A DNA stretch of 64,000 nucleotides from Eisenibacter elegans DSM 3317 (GCF_000430505.1 NZ_KE387152.1:447413-511412); one strand, 5' to 3'. Numbered from the stretch's first letter, positions 1 through 10,885 are shown. Notes: generated from the sequence alone by a model not told the origin. Translations and numbers: made by a program.

Positions 1-2
1 GC

Positions 3-818
3 CCCCGCCCACAGCACCCCACCGATGCGGAGCGTTGCCAAGCCGTGCGCGAGTACCTCCTAGCACACATCGACTGGGACTGCGAGCTATACACCCTTTT
101 CCGCGACCAAAACCTAGGCTGCGGCCAGGCGGTCAGTCAAGCCATTACTTGGTTTTTTGAGCACGTCCCCCAAGGCATCATCCTCGAAGACGATACCCTG
201 CCCGACCCTAGCTTCTTCTACTTCTGCCAAACCCTGCTCCACCATTACCAAGACGATGAGCGGGTGATGATGGTCAGCGGCTACAACGCACTTGGATTGT
301 ATGAAGCCACAGAAGCAGATTATTTCTTTTCTCGGATTGGGGCTATCTGGGGCTGGGCTACTTGGCGGAGGGCTTGGCAACATTATACACAAGATCCAGA
401 GGAATGGGAAGAAGCCAAACGTCAAAAACTGATTGAGCAGCTATTCATCAAAGACCCTAATCAGGCCGCACACAGGCAGCTGGTTCTAGAAAAAACTTTT
501 AATAAAGAAATCGATACATGGGATTACTACTGGACTTTTACCCGCTTGAGCCAATCAGGACTTAGTATTTTACCTAAGGCCAACTTGGTACAGAATATAG
601 GCTTTGGAGAAGATGCTACACATACCAAGACTGCTGACCAAGCCGTAGAAAACACACCCGTCTATACTTGGAAAAACACCAACAGACACCCTCGATACAT
701 CACAATCAGCGAGTTTTTTGATGATGAGGTTTTTTATCAGTTTATCAATTACCGTATCAACCCCTCACGGGAAACACTCGCAAGAAGGGTATTGGCAAAA
801 ATTCTTCACAAACGATGA
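3..818 (+). CDS. Glycosyltransferase, HlpA/GT2-like, 5' end outside the window
   Basis: The reading frame is open to the left edge with no stop, and the residues before the internal GTG at 45 (DAERCQAVREYL) fit the family, so the true start is upstream and the gene is partial. Visible motifs are an acidic EDD triplet in GIILEDDTLPDP, expected to bind metal and nucleotide-sugar, then VSGYN and GAIWGWATWRRAW, which are typical of this family of GT-A fold transferases. The N-terminal half of the fused gene at 18407 belongs to the same family. The stop overlaps the next gene by 4 bases (ATGA), which suggests translational coupling. It probably adds a sugar to a surface glycan in the cytoplasm; donor and acceptor cannot be read from the sequence. 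Confidence 0.85.
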   Translation, partial: PRPQHPTDAERCQAVREYLLAHIDWDCELYTLFRDQNLGCGQAVSQAITWFFEHVPQGIILEDDTLPDPSFFYFCQTLLHHYQDDERVMMVSGYNALGLYEATEADYFFSRIGAIWGWATWRRAWQHYTQDPEEWEEAKRQKLIEQLFIKDPNQAAHRQLVLEKTFNKEIDTWDYYWTFTRLSQSGLSILPKANLVQNIGFGEDATHTKTADQAVENTPVYTWKNTNRHPRYITISEFFDDEVFYQFINYRINPSRETLARRVLAKILHKR

Positions 819-1513
819 TTAGTAGAATCGCAGCGGCTTTTCGCCTATTTCGGCAACAAACCGACAAAAAACTCAACAACACCCAAGCTGGGGTTGTACT
901 GAATGGCTTATTGGCCCAAGGGGTATATTTGCCCCTGACTTCGTCGGCCTTAGACTTGGTCAATATGGCCATTGTACTAAATGACATTGTCATCAATGAG
1001 CGCAAAACCATTGTAGAGTTTGGCTCGGGTGCGTCTACAGTGCTGATAGCAAGGCTTTTGAAAAGAAATGGAATAGATGCACGAATCTATACCATAGACC
1101 ACGACGAAAAATGGCTGGCCGTGGTACAGCGGTTGCTACAGCAAGAAAACCTATCCAGCTATGTAACCCTAATCCCAGCCCCACTAACGGCCAACAACAT
1201 CAGCTTGGAGCATCATCAGTGGTATGATACCACAGTATGTGATGTGGCTTTGAGCGGCTTATCCGTTGATATGGTGATTGTAGACGGGCCTCCGGCTTGG
1301 GATAAATCAATTGCCTTGGCCAGATACCCGGCAGTTCCGTATTTGAAAAGCCGCTTGTCTGAAAATTGTGTCATTTATCTTGATGATGCAGGGCGAATAG
1401 GAGAGCAGCAGATACTTCAAAGTTGGGCGCAGCTTTTGGGTGCGCCTTTCCGTATTGTAGGCAACGATTTCGGAGCGATACCCCAAGGTTCGTTTTTCAA
1501 CCCTTACGTATAG
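815..1513 (+). CDS. Class I SAM-dependent methyltransferase-like protein
   Basis: This 232-residue protein has a Rossmann-type SAM motif at about residues 68-85 (VEFGSGASTVLIARLL), an acidic strand-2 end (IDHDEKWL) and a motif IV-like MVIVDGPP, so a class I methyltransferase fold is likely. The ATG overlaps the stop of the upstream glycosyltransferase, and the following glycosyltransferase begins directly after its stop, so the three genes form one unit. The context points to modification of a glycan or a glycan precursor. The substrate is unknown. Confidence 0.75.
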   Translation: MISRIAAAFRLFRQQTDKKLNNTQAGVVLNGLLAQGVYLPLTSSALDLVNMAIVLNDIVINERKTIVEFGSGASTVLIARLLKRNGIDARIYTIDHDEKWLAVVQRLLQQENLSSYVTLIPAPLTANNISLEHHQWYDTTVCDVALSGLSVDMVIVDGPPAWDKSIALARYPAVPYLKSRLSENCVIYLDDAGRIGEQQILQSWAQLLGAPFRIVGNDFGAIPQGSFFNPYV

Positions 1514-2710
1514 ATGCACATCGTTTTTTTTCATCATAGCAGCGCCCTCTATGGCGCAAGCCGATCGTTGTTGGGCTTGGTTCAGGCTTTAAGCGCGCAG
1601 GGCTGCCGTTGTACAGTAGTGGTAGCCGAAGAAGGGGAGTTTACCACCCAGCTAGAGGCTGTTGGGGTGGCTTATATGGTCTTCCCATTTCGTTGGGCTA
1701 TGCAATATGAATGGTATTCGCGTTATGCGCTCAAAAGATGGCTCCAAAAACTGTATTACCGAAGGCAAGCTGCAAAAACCAAAAGATACCACCTCAAAAT
1801 ACTGCCTGAGCTATGTGCCAAGGTAGCCAGCCTAAAGCCGACACTGATTCATACCAACTCTTCAGTCATCAATATCGGGGGAAAGGTAGCTGCCGCACTC
1901 GGTATACCGCATATATGGCATATCCGAGAGTTTGCAGACTTACAGTATTACCTGACACCCATCAAACCGCGAGACCAATACTTCAATCAAATCTACCAAG
2001 CCGATAAAATCATCTGTATTAGCAAGGCCATACAAGATGCACACCTTACAACACAATATCTGTACAAAAGCAAGATTGTGTACAATGGTGTGTTTTCAGA
2101 AAAAGTTTTTTTACAATTGGGCGCATTAGGAGAGCAAAAAGTGCGCTTTGCTGACGATAAACAGTATACTTTTGTCATTGTAGGGCTGATTCACCCTCAC
2201 AAAGGTCAATCAGAAGCCCTGAAAGCCTTGGCTCGTATGATGATCAAATATCCCCAAGCCAGATTGCAGGTAATAGGCGGCGGTGATACACAGCCCTTGA
2301 AAGCCTTGGCTCAAAAGCTCAAAATCGCTCAAAATGTTACATTTTTAGGGGAAGTAGCCAATGTCCATCAATATCTGTTAGAAGCTGATGCTTGCTTGGT
2401 GTGTGCCCGAAACGAAGCTTTTGGGCGTGTTACTGTTGAGGCTATGGCATGCCGATGCCCTGTTATAGGGTTCAAATCTGGAGGTACTGCCGAAATCATC
2501 CGGCACGAGCACAATGGCCTGCTATATGAAAAAGGGTCTGAGCAATTGGCAAAAGCAATGGAGCGACTCGTGCGCGAACACGAGTTGTGTCAGCAAATGA
2601 TACACAAAGCTTGGCAAGAAGCTTTTCGGCAATATACCGACGAAGCTTGCTTGTCCCAAATATTGACTGTTTATCACGAGCTACACCCCAACAAAAAACC
2701 CCAACCATAG
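1514..2710 (+). CDS. Glycosyltransferase family 4
   Basis: This is a 398-residue GT-B enzyme. The N-terminal domain opens with a loop typical of GT4 (HHSSALYGASRSLLGL), where GAS replaces the usual GGA or GGS. The C-terminal domain carries the E-x7-E signature in EAFGRVTVEAMACRCPVIG, followed by GGTAEII, which contacts the nucleotide-sugar. It starts directly after the upstream stop, so it is the third gene of a small glycan operon. The last codons overlap the transcription terminator of the convergent atpC gene. It is a retaining transferase by family; the sugar is not predictable. Confidence 0.9.
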   Translation: MHIVFFHHSSALYGASRSLLGLVQALSAQGCRCTVVVAEEGEFTTQLEAVGVAYMVFPFRWAMQYEWYSRYALKRWLQKLYYRRQAAKTKRYHLKILPELCAKVASLKPTLIHTNSSVINIGGKVAAALGIPHIWHIREFADLQYYLTPIKPRDQYFNQIYQADKIICISKAIQDAHLTTQYLYKSKIVYNGVFSEKVFLQLGALGEQKVRFADDKQYTFVIVGLIHPHKGQSEALKALARMMIKYPQARLQVIGGGDTQPLKALAQKLKIAQNVTFLGEVANVHQYLLEADACLVCARNEAFGRVTVEAMACRCPVIGFKSGGTAEIIRHEHNGLLYEKGSEQLAKAMERLVREHELCQQMIHKAWQEAFRQYTDEACLSQILTVYHELHPNKKPQP

Positions 2711-2721
2711 CTGATTGGGGT
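2698..2721 (-). terminator. Terminator of atpD-atpC, overlapping the convergent gene end
   Basis: ACCCCAA (2698-2704) pairs with TTGGGGT (2715-2721) around a 10-base loop. On the minus strand the stem is followed by a run of T (plus-strand A 2693-2698), as in an intrinsic terminator. It lies about 30 bases past the atpC stop and overlaps the last codons of the plus-strand glycosyltransferase. Confidence 0.8.
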
Positions 2722-2750
2722 ATGTTTTGTAGAAGTGTGTTGTATTGGTA

Positions 2751-3005
2751 TTATCCGATAACGGATTCGGCCAATACGATGACTTCATTTTTACGAACTT
2801 CGACCACACCACCTTCGATTTGGTAGCGAGTTTCGCTGCCATTGGCTGTTTTGAAGCTGAGCGTACCAGTGTCTAGCAAGCTGATGAGGGGCGCGTGGTC
2901 TTTGAGGACTTCAAAGCTCCCTTTGCTTCCGGGCAGTTTTATCGACAGGGCTTCGCCTTCGAATACGCTTTGGTCTGGAGTAATGATTTTTACGAGCATA
3001 CGCAA
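2751..3005 (-). CDS. atpC: F1Fo ATP synthase epsilon subunit, short form
   Basis: The 84-residue product matches only the N-terminal beta-sandwich domain of the epsilon subunit (MLVKIITPDQSVFEGEA and the DHAPLISLLDTGTL region). The C-terminal helical hairpin found in the usual 130-140-residue subunits is absent, so the inhibitory function of those helices is not expected. Short epsilon subunits are common in Bacteroidota. The gene follows atpD by 56 bases in the same orientation and is closed by a clear terminator. It forms part of the central stalk of the membrane ATP synthase. Confidence 0.93.
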   Translation of the reverse strand: MRMLVKIITPDQSVFEGEALSIKLPGSKGSFEVLKDHAPLISLLDTGTLSFKTANGSETRYQIEGGVVEVRKNEVIVLAESVIG

Positions 3006-3061
3006 ATATGTTAGCGCAACCGCCCCCTGTGTGTTACAAGAGGGCGGGATTGCGGTTTTTT

Positions 3062-5019
<1,958 letters not shown>

Positions 5020-5580
5020 GTGGCTCTTTTTGACAAAATAAAAGACGCTGGCCTCATCGAACGCATAAAAAGAGGTGACGAAACGGCTTTGGATCTCGTA
5101 TACCAAAAAAACTACCGTACCATCGTCCGTATGATTATGCGTAATAGTGGCACAGAAGATGAGGCCAAGGATATTTATCAAGAGGCTGTCATTATCTTTT
5201 GGCAAAAAGCATTGCAGTCAGATTTCGTACTCTCCTCCAAAATCAGTACATATCTGTATGCCATCTGCAAAAACTTATGGCGAAAGGAGCTAGAGCGCAA
5301 ATCACGCCTCAAAGATGATGCAGAGGCTGATGGAGAGGAGCTGATTGACTTTGAGTCAGAAGAGCGCCAAACCATCATCCACCAATGTATCAACAGCTTG
5401 GGCAAAACTTGTAAGGAAGTGCTGACTTATTATTACTTTGACGGCCTATCTATGCAAGACATCGCTGAGAAGCTTGGCTTTGCCAATGCGGATACAGCCA
5501 AAACAAAAAAGTATAAGTGCAAAAAACAACTATACGACTTAGTTAAATCAAAATACAAAGCAACCGACTTTCTGGACTGA
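5020..5580 (+). CDS. ECF-type RNA polymerase sigma factor
   Basis: The 186-residue protein has sigma-70 region 2 at about residues 28-95 (YRTIVRMIMRNSGTEDEAKDIYQEAVIIFWQKA, split here by function: core binding and -10 recognition) and region 4 at about 130-175 with a helix-turn-helix (GLSMQDIAEKLGF). It opens with a GTG codon; the first residues (MALFDKIKDAGLIERIKRGDE) suit the Bacteroidota subgroup of this family. The next gene, 7 bases after its stop, encodes a membrane protein with an anti-sigma-like N-terminus, so the pair probably forms a signal-responsive switch. The regulon is unknown. Confidence 0.9.
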   Translation: MALFDKIKDAGLIERIKRGDETALDLVYQKNYRTIVRMIMRNSGTEDEAKDIYQEAVIIFWQKALQSDFVLSSKISTYLYAICKNLWRKELERKSRLKDDAEADGEELIDFESEERQTIIHQCINSLGKTCKEVLTYYYFDGLSMQDIAEKLGFANADTAKTKKYKCKKQLYDLVKSKYKATDFLD

Positions 5581-5587
5581 GAAAACC

Positions 5588-6394
5588 ATGAACCAAGATT
5601 TGATAGACGCTTACCTCACCGGCAAGCTTTCGCCGGAGCAGCACCAGCAGTTCAGCCAAGCCCTTGAGCAAGACCCTACCCTGCGCGCCGAGGTAGAATG
5701 GCAGCAAGATGTGGCTCAGGCAGCAAGGCAATTTCGAAAAGCAGAGCTAAAAGCCCGCCTCAATGCCTTGCCTGTCCAAAGTCCTCAAACAAGTACCCCA
5801 ACACATTGGGTATATCTGAAGGCCGCAATGGGTACGGCAGCGGTTGCTGGTACGGCTTGGCTCGGAAGCATCTGGCTTCAACCCAATCCGGAGCCAATCC
5901 CCCAACTGGATGAAGTAGCGGCTTATTATAATCCCGCAGTAGTAGAGGCTGTAACAGAAACAACACCCCTCCCAACAACAGCAGAGGAGGACGAGCGCAA
6001 AGCCGCCACTACAACAACACAGACCCAAGCACAATCCACCACTGCGAATGCAGTACAAAAACAAGCTACAACAACTCATCAAAATCTCTTAGATGAGCAA
6101 ACCAAGGCTATTGTGCTTACTCCAGAATCACCCGACAAGTTGAGCTATCAATATTATAACAACCGACTTTTCTTGTACAACAATACGTCGCGGGGAATCA
6201 TGTACTCTTTGGATATTAACGGCGAGAACCGTAAATTCTTATACTATGAAGGTGATTTCTATGAGCTAAATAGCCATCAAGTAGAGAAAACGGAAGCGCT
6301 ACAGGTATCGGATTCGCTGATTTTGAAGCAACTACTCCAGCTTCGCGAAGGAGTGCAAAAAACCAGCTACTCTGATAGCTCTCTCAAAAAATAA
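5588..6394 (+). CDS. Probable membrane-anchored anti-sigma partner
   Basis: The 268-residue protein starts with a short helical segment of the kind seen in Bacteroidota anti-sigma factors (LIDAYLTGKLSPEQHQQF). One hydrophobic span lies at about residues 77-96 (AAMGTAAVAGTAWLGSIWL), followed by a long Thr/Gln/Ala-rich linker and a C-terminal periplasmic part with aromatic-rich motifs (LSYQYYNNRLFLYNN). There is no zinc-finger Cys/His cluster. The 7-base gap to the sigma factor gene and the one-span topology support an anti-sigma role; the C-terminal domain itself is not recognised. Confidence 0.65.
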   Translation: MNQDLIDAYLTGKLSPEQHQQFSQALEQDPTLRAEVEWQQDVAQAARQFRKAELKARLNALPVQSPQTSTPTHWVYLKAAMGTAAVAGTAWLGSIWLQPNPEPIPQLDEVAAYYNPAVVEAVTETTPLPTTAEEDERKAATTTTQTQAQSTTANAVQKQATTTHQNLLDEQTKAIVLTPESPDKLSYQYYNNRLFLYNNTSRGIMYSLDINGENRKFLYYEGDFYELNSHQVEKTEALQVSDSLILKQLLQLREGVQKTSYSDSSLKK

Positions 6395-6403
6395 ATAAGG
6401 TCT

Positions 6404-6520
6404 ACACACGCTACTGGACATTATTGAAAAAATTGCCCGGAGCTACAGCTCCGAGGCAAGCCGAGGTTTTATTTGGGGATAAAATAAGACTATTAGTGCC
6501 TGTGCAGACACAGGCTTGTG
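6404..6520. repeat. MITE-like element E1 (degenerate right end)
   Basis: The left end ACACACGCTACTGGACATTA matches the family terminus. Inside are the palindrome CGGAGCTACAGCTCCG and a segment ATTTGGGGATAAAATAAGAC shared with E2, E9 and E10. A perfect stem GCCTGTG/CACAGGC (6498-6515) lies near the right side. The usual right terminus is not recognisable. It fills the gap between the anti-sigma gene and the recN 3' end and could act as a terminator for either. Confidence 0.6.
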
Positions 6521-6577
6521 CTTAAGGATAGTATGCGCTATTTTGACCTAATAGTAATAGCCTGCTATACTGCATCA

Positions 6578-8239
6578 TTATTGCGCCAGCAATTCCTTTG
6601 CACTGAGTATCGCACTTTCGGAGGGCGTAGCACCACTAATCATTTGAGCAATTTCGTAAACACGCTCTTCTTCACTCAATTGTTTCATCCGGCTGATGGT
6701 ACGCTCGGCACTGTCATCTTTATACACAAAATAGTGGTGGTTGCCCTTAGCGGCAATTTGGTGTAAGTGGCTGATGGCAATGACTTGGTGCTTGGCCGAC
6801 ATTTCCTTCATCATTTTACCCATTTTGAGGGCAATTTCGCCAGATATACCGGTGTCTATTTCGTCGAATATGATTGTTGGCAGCGCTGTATGTCCTGCCA
6901 AAATGTATTTGATGGCCAACATCAGACGCGAAAACTCACCCCCTGAGGCTACCCTGCCAATTTCTTGTGGCGCAACGCCTTTGTTAGCGCTGAAGAGGAA
7001 GTTGATTAAATCTATACCATCGGGTAGGGGTTCGGTCTCTTGTCTTACCACGCGCAGGACGGCGTTGGGCATCCCTAGGTCGGCAAAAAAAGCTTTCAGT
7101 TCTGTTTCAATTTGCGGAATCACTGCTTGGCGTTTGTCTGAGAGCTGTGTAGCTGCGTTGACTACCTGTTGGTAGAGGGCATCACGTTCCTTGGCTAGTG
7201 TTTGGATTTCGTCATCAAAGTTAAGTACTTGGTTGACTTTTTGCGCCAGCGTATCCTGTATTTGGAGTAGTTCTTCGACTGTACTTACGCCGTGTTTTTT
7301 TTGCAATTGGAACAGCAAACTTAGGCGTTCCTGAACAGTTTGTAGGCGCAGTGGGTCAAACTCTACCTGCTCCTCTGCGCGCCCCAGCTCTCCGTGGAGG
7401 TCTGCTAGTTCGATACGGCAACTTTCGAGACGCTCATACAGCTCGTTATAGGGGCTTCCTATGTGTGCAATCTGGGCTAAGGCTTGGGCAGCACTGGCCA
7501 AGCCATTGAGCAAAGCCGCCTCCTCGTTGTCGCCCAACAGGCCAAGCGCCCAGTGGAGTTTGGCCTTGATTTCCTCTGTATTATCGAGCAGGGAGGCTTC
7601 GGCTTCGAGCTGAGTTTGTTCATCGGCCTGAAGATTGGCTTGTTCCAGCTCATCGAGCAAAAACTTGTGATAGTCCAGTTCTTTTTGCGCTTCTTGGTAC
7701 TCGCGTTGCCGCTCAAGATAGCGATTTTCGGCAAGGCGGTATTTTTTGTATAAGTGTTGATAGGCGAAGGCCTCGGCCTGTGTACCGGCGCAGGCATCTA
7801 CGACCCGCAGTTGGAAGCGATTATCGCCCAACATGAGGTTGTCGTGTTGTGAGTGGACATCAATGAGTTGTGTGCCAATCTCGCGTAACACTTCTAGGGT
7901 TACAGGTGTATCATTGACAAAAGCGCGGGACTTGCCCGAGGGCGAGATTTCGCGGCGGATATTGGTCTCTTCCGAGAAGTCCAGCTCTTGTGCTTCGAAA
8001 ATAGGCCGCAGGTTATTGGCATAGGCGCGCACATCAAACCAAGCCTCTACAATGCACTTCTCCTCGGTGTTGAAGAGGGCTTTCATATCGGCACGGTTGC
8101 CTAACAGCAGGCCGATAGCTCCCAACATAATAGACTTACCTGCGCCGGTCTCGCCGGTGATGATGTTGAACGCTTGGTGGGGCGCAATCTCTAGGTGCGT
8201 AATCAACGCATAGTTTTTAATCAACAATTTGCTCAGCAT
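6578..8239 (-). CDS. recN: DNA repair protein RecN
   Basis: This SMC-like ATPase has Walker A GETGAGKSIMLGAI near the N-terminus, a long coiled-coil centre, the ABC signature in RVASGGEFSRLMLA and Walker B with IIFDEIDTGISGE. RecN acts in double-strand break repair by bridging or loading onto DNA ends. An in-frame start 51 bases upstream exists, but the start at 8239 (MLSKLLIKNYALI) matches the family N-terminus and avoids overlap with the small upstream gene, so it was chosen. The product is 553 residues, a normal length. It is probably cotranscribed with the gene at 8265-8507. Confidence 0.96.
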   Translation of the reverse strand: MLSKLLIKNYALITHLEIAPHQAFNIITGETGAGKSIMLGAIGLLLGNRADMKALFNTEEKCIVEAWFDVRAYANNLRPIFEAQELDFSEETNIRREISPSGKSRAFVNDTPVTLEVLREIGTQLIDVHSQHDNLMLGDNRFQLRVVDACAGTQAEAFAYQHLYKKYRLAENRYLERQREYQEAQKELDYHKFLLDELEQANLQADEQTQLEAEASLLDNTEEIKAKLHWALGLLGDNEEAALLNGLASAAQALAQIAHIGSPYNELYERLESCRIELADLHGELGRAEEQVEFDPLRLQTVQERLSLLFQLQKKHGVSTVEELLQIQDTLAQKVNQVLNFDDEIQTLAKERDALYQQVVNAATQLSDKRQAVIPQIETELKAFFADLGMPNAVLRVVRQETEPLPDGIDLINFLFSANKGVAPQEIGRVASGGEFSRLMLAIKYILAGHTALPTIIFDEIDTGISGEIALKMGKMMKEMSAKHQVIAISHLHQIAAKGNHHYFVYKDDSAERTISRMKQLSEEERVYEIAQMISGATPSESAILSAKELLAQ

Positions 8240-8264
8240 CGCTTGTGTAGGGCTTTTGGTATGC

Positions 8265-8507
8265 TTAATATTTGGCTGGACTGGTGGCAATCACTTCCCA
8301 AATCTCGGCCAGTGGCTTGTGATGTAGGCGGCCATAGGTATCGCGAATGTGGAGTAGGGTGGTGCCGCTATCGTTTAGGCTATGTTGTTCCAACCTGCCA
8401 TACAAAGTTAAGCCATTTTTTGAAACAAAATGCAAGGGTTTGCCCATAAATTCGCTCAACCTGTTGGCAAACGCTATGTTTTTGAGCCTTGTTTGTCGTG
8501 TACCCAT
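8265..8507 (-). CDS. Small conserved-looking protein upstream of recN
   Basis: This encodes an 80-residue soluble protein that is not recognised. The pattern of short alternating hydrophobic strands (KPLHFVSKNGLTLYGRL, TTLLHIRDTYGRL) suggests a small beta-rich, SH3-like fold. It ends 25 bases before the chosen recN start and runs in the same direction, so it is likely the first gene of a recN operon. No signal peptide or membrane segment is present. Confidence 0.55.
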   Translation of the reverse strand: MGTRQTRLKNIAFANRLSEFMGKPLHFVSKNGLTLYGRLEQHSLNDSGTTLLHIRDTYGRLHHKPLAEIWEVIATSPAKY

Positions 8508-8641
8508 ATATGGATGCTTTTTTGGTGAATTGTGTGCAATGTACGATTTATGATTGACGATTTGGGATTGACAAAGTAAGGTCTAAACTAACAAACAACA
8601 ACTCACCACTCATAATTCACCACTCGTAAATCATAAATCCT

Positions 8642-8649
8642 TACCTTTG
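8642..8649 (+). promoter_or_regulatory. Bacteroidota -7 element for tgt
   Basis: TACCTTTG is an exact TAnnTTTG match, 30 bases before the ATG at 8679. The preceding 110 bases hold short repeated AT-rich phrases (TTTATGATTGACGATTT and TCATAATTCACCACTCGTAAATC-like words). Confidence 0.55.
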
Positions 8650-8678
8650 CGGTCAGAACAATGCTAAAAAAAATTTTG

Positions 8679-9809
8679 ATGCAATTTGATTTGGTAGGGC
8701 AAGACCCACAAAGTAGCGCCCGTGCGGGGCAACTCCATACCGCCCACGGAGTGATTGAGACCCCAATTTTTATGCCCGTTGGCACCGCTGGTGCTGTAAA
8801 AGGCGTACATGCCCGCGAGCTGGTCGAGCAGGTAGAGGCGCAGATTATCTTGGGCAACACCTACCACTTATACCTGCGTCCTGGTTTAGAGGTGTTGTAT
8901 AAGGCGGGGGGGCTACACCGTTTCAATGGTTGGCAGGGACCCATCTTGACCGATAGCGGTGGCTACCAGGTCTACTCCTTGGCTGCCAACCGTAAAATCA
9001 AGGAAGAGGGCGTTACTTTTACCTCACACATCGATGGGTCGAAGCACGTCTTCACGCCTGAGCGGGTGATGGACATCCAGCGCATCATCGGGGCAGACAT
9101 CGTGATGGCCTTCGATGAGTGCCCTCCTTATCCTTGTGAGTATAGCTATGCGCAGAAATCGTGGGAGCTGACTTGGCGCTGGCTAAATCGCTGCTGTGAG
9201 CGTTTTGACAGCACGGAGCCGCATTATGGCTATGCTCAATATCTTTTTCCGATTGTGCAAGGGGGCTGTTTCAAGGATCTGCGCCGACAGTCGGCAGAGC
9301 AAATCGTGTCGCTCGATCGCGCCGGCAATGCCATCGGCGGTCTTTCGGTAGGAGAGCCTGCCGAGCTGATGTATGAAATGACCGCCCTTACCTGCGAGAT
9401 ATTGCCCGCCCACAAACCTCGCTACCTGATGGGCGTAGGCACGCCCGAAAATATTTTGGAAAGCATTGCCCTAGGAGTGGATATGTTTGATTGTGTGATG
9501 CCCACACGCAATGGCCGCAATGGCATGCTCTTTACCACGCAGGGTATTATCAATATCAAAAACAAAAAATGGGAAGAAGATTTCAGCCCCCTCGATGAAA
9601 CGTTAGGAGGCTATGTCAGTACACATTATAACAAAGCCTACTTGCGACACCTCATCATCAGCAAAGAAATATTAGGTGCACAAATTGCCAGTATTCATAA
9701 CTTACGCTTTTATTTGTGGTTGGTAAGACAAGCCCGCCAACACATCCTCGCCGGCACTTTCAGCACTTGGAAGCCACAGGCCGTCCGACAATTGATGCAA
9801 CGCCTATGA
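8679..9809 (+). CDS. tgt: tRNA-guanine(34) transglycosylase, zinc-site cysteines replaced
   Basis: The enzyme exchanges guanine for preQ1 or queuine at position 34 of GUN-anticodon tRNAs. Family motifs are clear: RAGQLHTAHGVIETPIFMPV, LTDSGGYQVYSL with an active-site Asp, VQGGCFKDLR, GGLSVGEP and FDCVMPTRNGRNG with the nucleophile Asp. The start at 8679 (MQFDL) aligns with the family start and gives 376 residues; an ATG at 8661 would add six residues. The usual C-x-C-x2-C zinc ligands just before NKAYLRHL are absent here: the segment reads ETLGGYVSTHYNKAYL, with Leu, Gly and Ser in place of the three Cys, although the later His in IHNLRFY is kept. The gene overlaps the permease gene by 4 bases. 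Confidence 0.95.
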   Translation: MQFDLVGQDPQSSARAGQLHTAHGVIETPIFMPVGTAGAVKGVHARELVEQVEAQIILGNTYHLYLRPGLEVLYKAGGLHRFNGWQGPILTDSGGYQVYSLAANRKIKEEGVTFTSHIDGSKHVFTPERVMDIQRIIGADIVMAFDECPPYPCEYSYAQKSWELTWRWLNRCCERFDSTEPHYGYAQYLFPIVQGGCFKDLRRQSAEQIVSLDRAGNAIGGLSVGEPAELMYEMTALTCEILPAHKPRYLMGVGTPENILESIALGVDMFDCVMPTRNGRNGMLFTTQGIINIKNKKWEEDFSPLDETLGGYVSTHYNKAYLRHLIISKEILGAQIASIHNLRFYLWLVRQARQHILAGTFSTWKPQAVRQLMQRL

Positions 9810-10885
9810 TGAAGCTACTCGACCGATACATCCTGTTCAAATATCTGACTACTTTTGTCTTTGTAGTCGTGCTGCTCATTGCCGTGTTGGTAGTGATTGA
9901 TATGACCGAAAAGATAGAGGACTTTAGCAGGATGCCTATCAGCTCTTGGCAGATTTTTGAGGAATATTACCTCAATTTCATTCCTTATTATGCCAATATG
10001 CTTAGCCCGATTATCGTCTTTATTGCGGCGGTATTCGTAACAGCACGCTTGGCCAGCCATACCGAAATCATCGCGATGGTGGCTAGCGGTATCAGCCTTT
10101 TGCGCTTGCTGAGACCCTATTTCATAGGCTCTTCGATGATTGCGGTCTTGGTATTTTTCTTGATTAACTGGGTCATCCCGAAGGCCAACAAAATACGCAT
10201 CAACTTCGAAAACACATATATTAAGGACAAGTATTACTTCAATCAGCGCAATGTACACTTTCGTATCGGCCCAACAACGTATGCTTATTTTGAAAGCTAC
10301 GACAACACGGCTCACGTCGGTTATCGATTTACACTCGAAGAAATCAATGGGCTGGACTTGGAGCAGAAGTTGGAGTCGCCCAAAATCTCTTGGAATGCTG
10401 AAAAAGGAAAGTGGACGATGGAGGAGTACAAACTGCGAACTATCAAGAATGACCGTGAATCGGTGTTTTTTGGCCGTGATTTGGACACTGCGCTCAACAT
10501 CAAACCCAAAGATTTCGAGAGTAAGTATATGCTCAACGAACAGCTGACCCTGACAGAACTCAACGCATACATCGACGAGATGATGTTGCGAGGGGCTGAC
10601 GATATGGAGGTTTATATCATTGAGCGCTATGAACGCTTTACCTACCCCTTTGCCATTATTATCCTGACCATCATCGGGGTGATTGTATCGGCTCGCAAAA
10701 CTCGCGAGGGCTCCGGCGTACAGATAGCTTTTGGCTTTGTGTTGGCCTTTGTTTATGTGTTGTTTATTATCCTGAGCCGTAATGTCGGTAAACAAGGAAA
10801 TATTCCGCCGCTGTTGGCTGCGTGGATGCCTAACATCATTTTTTGTATTATTGGATATGTGATGTACCGCCGTATCCCGAAATAA
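9806..10885 (+). CDS. LptF/LptG family lipopolysaccharide export permease
   Basis: The 359-residue membrane protein has the YjgP/YjgQ architecture: a first span after MKLLDRYILFKYL, two further N-terminal spans (about residues 55-75 and 95-120), a periplasmic beta-jellyroll region, and three C-terminal spans including FAIIILTIIGVIVSARKTREGSG. In the Lpt system the permease pairs with LptB and moves lipopolysaccharide from the inner membrane to the periplasmic bridge. The start at 9806 overlaps the tgt stop (ATGA); an in-frame start 90 bases earlier would lie inside tgt and lacks the family N-terminus. Which of LptF or LptG it represents cannot be decided. Confidence 0.9.
   Translation: MMKLLDRYILFKYLTTFVFVVVLLIAVLVVIDMTEKIEDFSRMPISSWQIFEEYYLNFIPYYANMLSPIIVFIAAVFVTARLASHTEIIAMVASGISLLRLLRPYFIGSSMIAVLVFFLINWVIPKANKIRINFENTYIKDKYYFNQRNVHFRIGPTTYAYFESYDNTAHVGYRFTLEEINGLDLEQKLESPKISWNAEKGKWTMEEYKLRTIKNDRESVFFGRDLDTALNIKPKDFESKYMLNEQLTLTELNAYIDEMMLRGADDMEVYIIERYERFTYPFAIIILTIIGVIVSARKTREGSGVQIAFGFVLAFVYVLFIILSRNVGKQGNIPPLLAAWMPNIIFCIIGYVMYRRIPK

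Noticed and set aside
8520-8650. AT-rich repeated words before tgt, considered as a repeat family or small RNA
   Set aside because: The words are short and imperfect, and no second copy was seen in the window; only the -7 element is supported.
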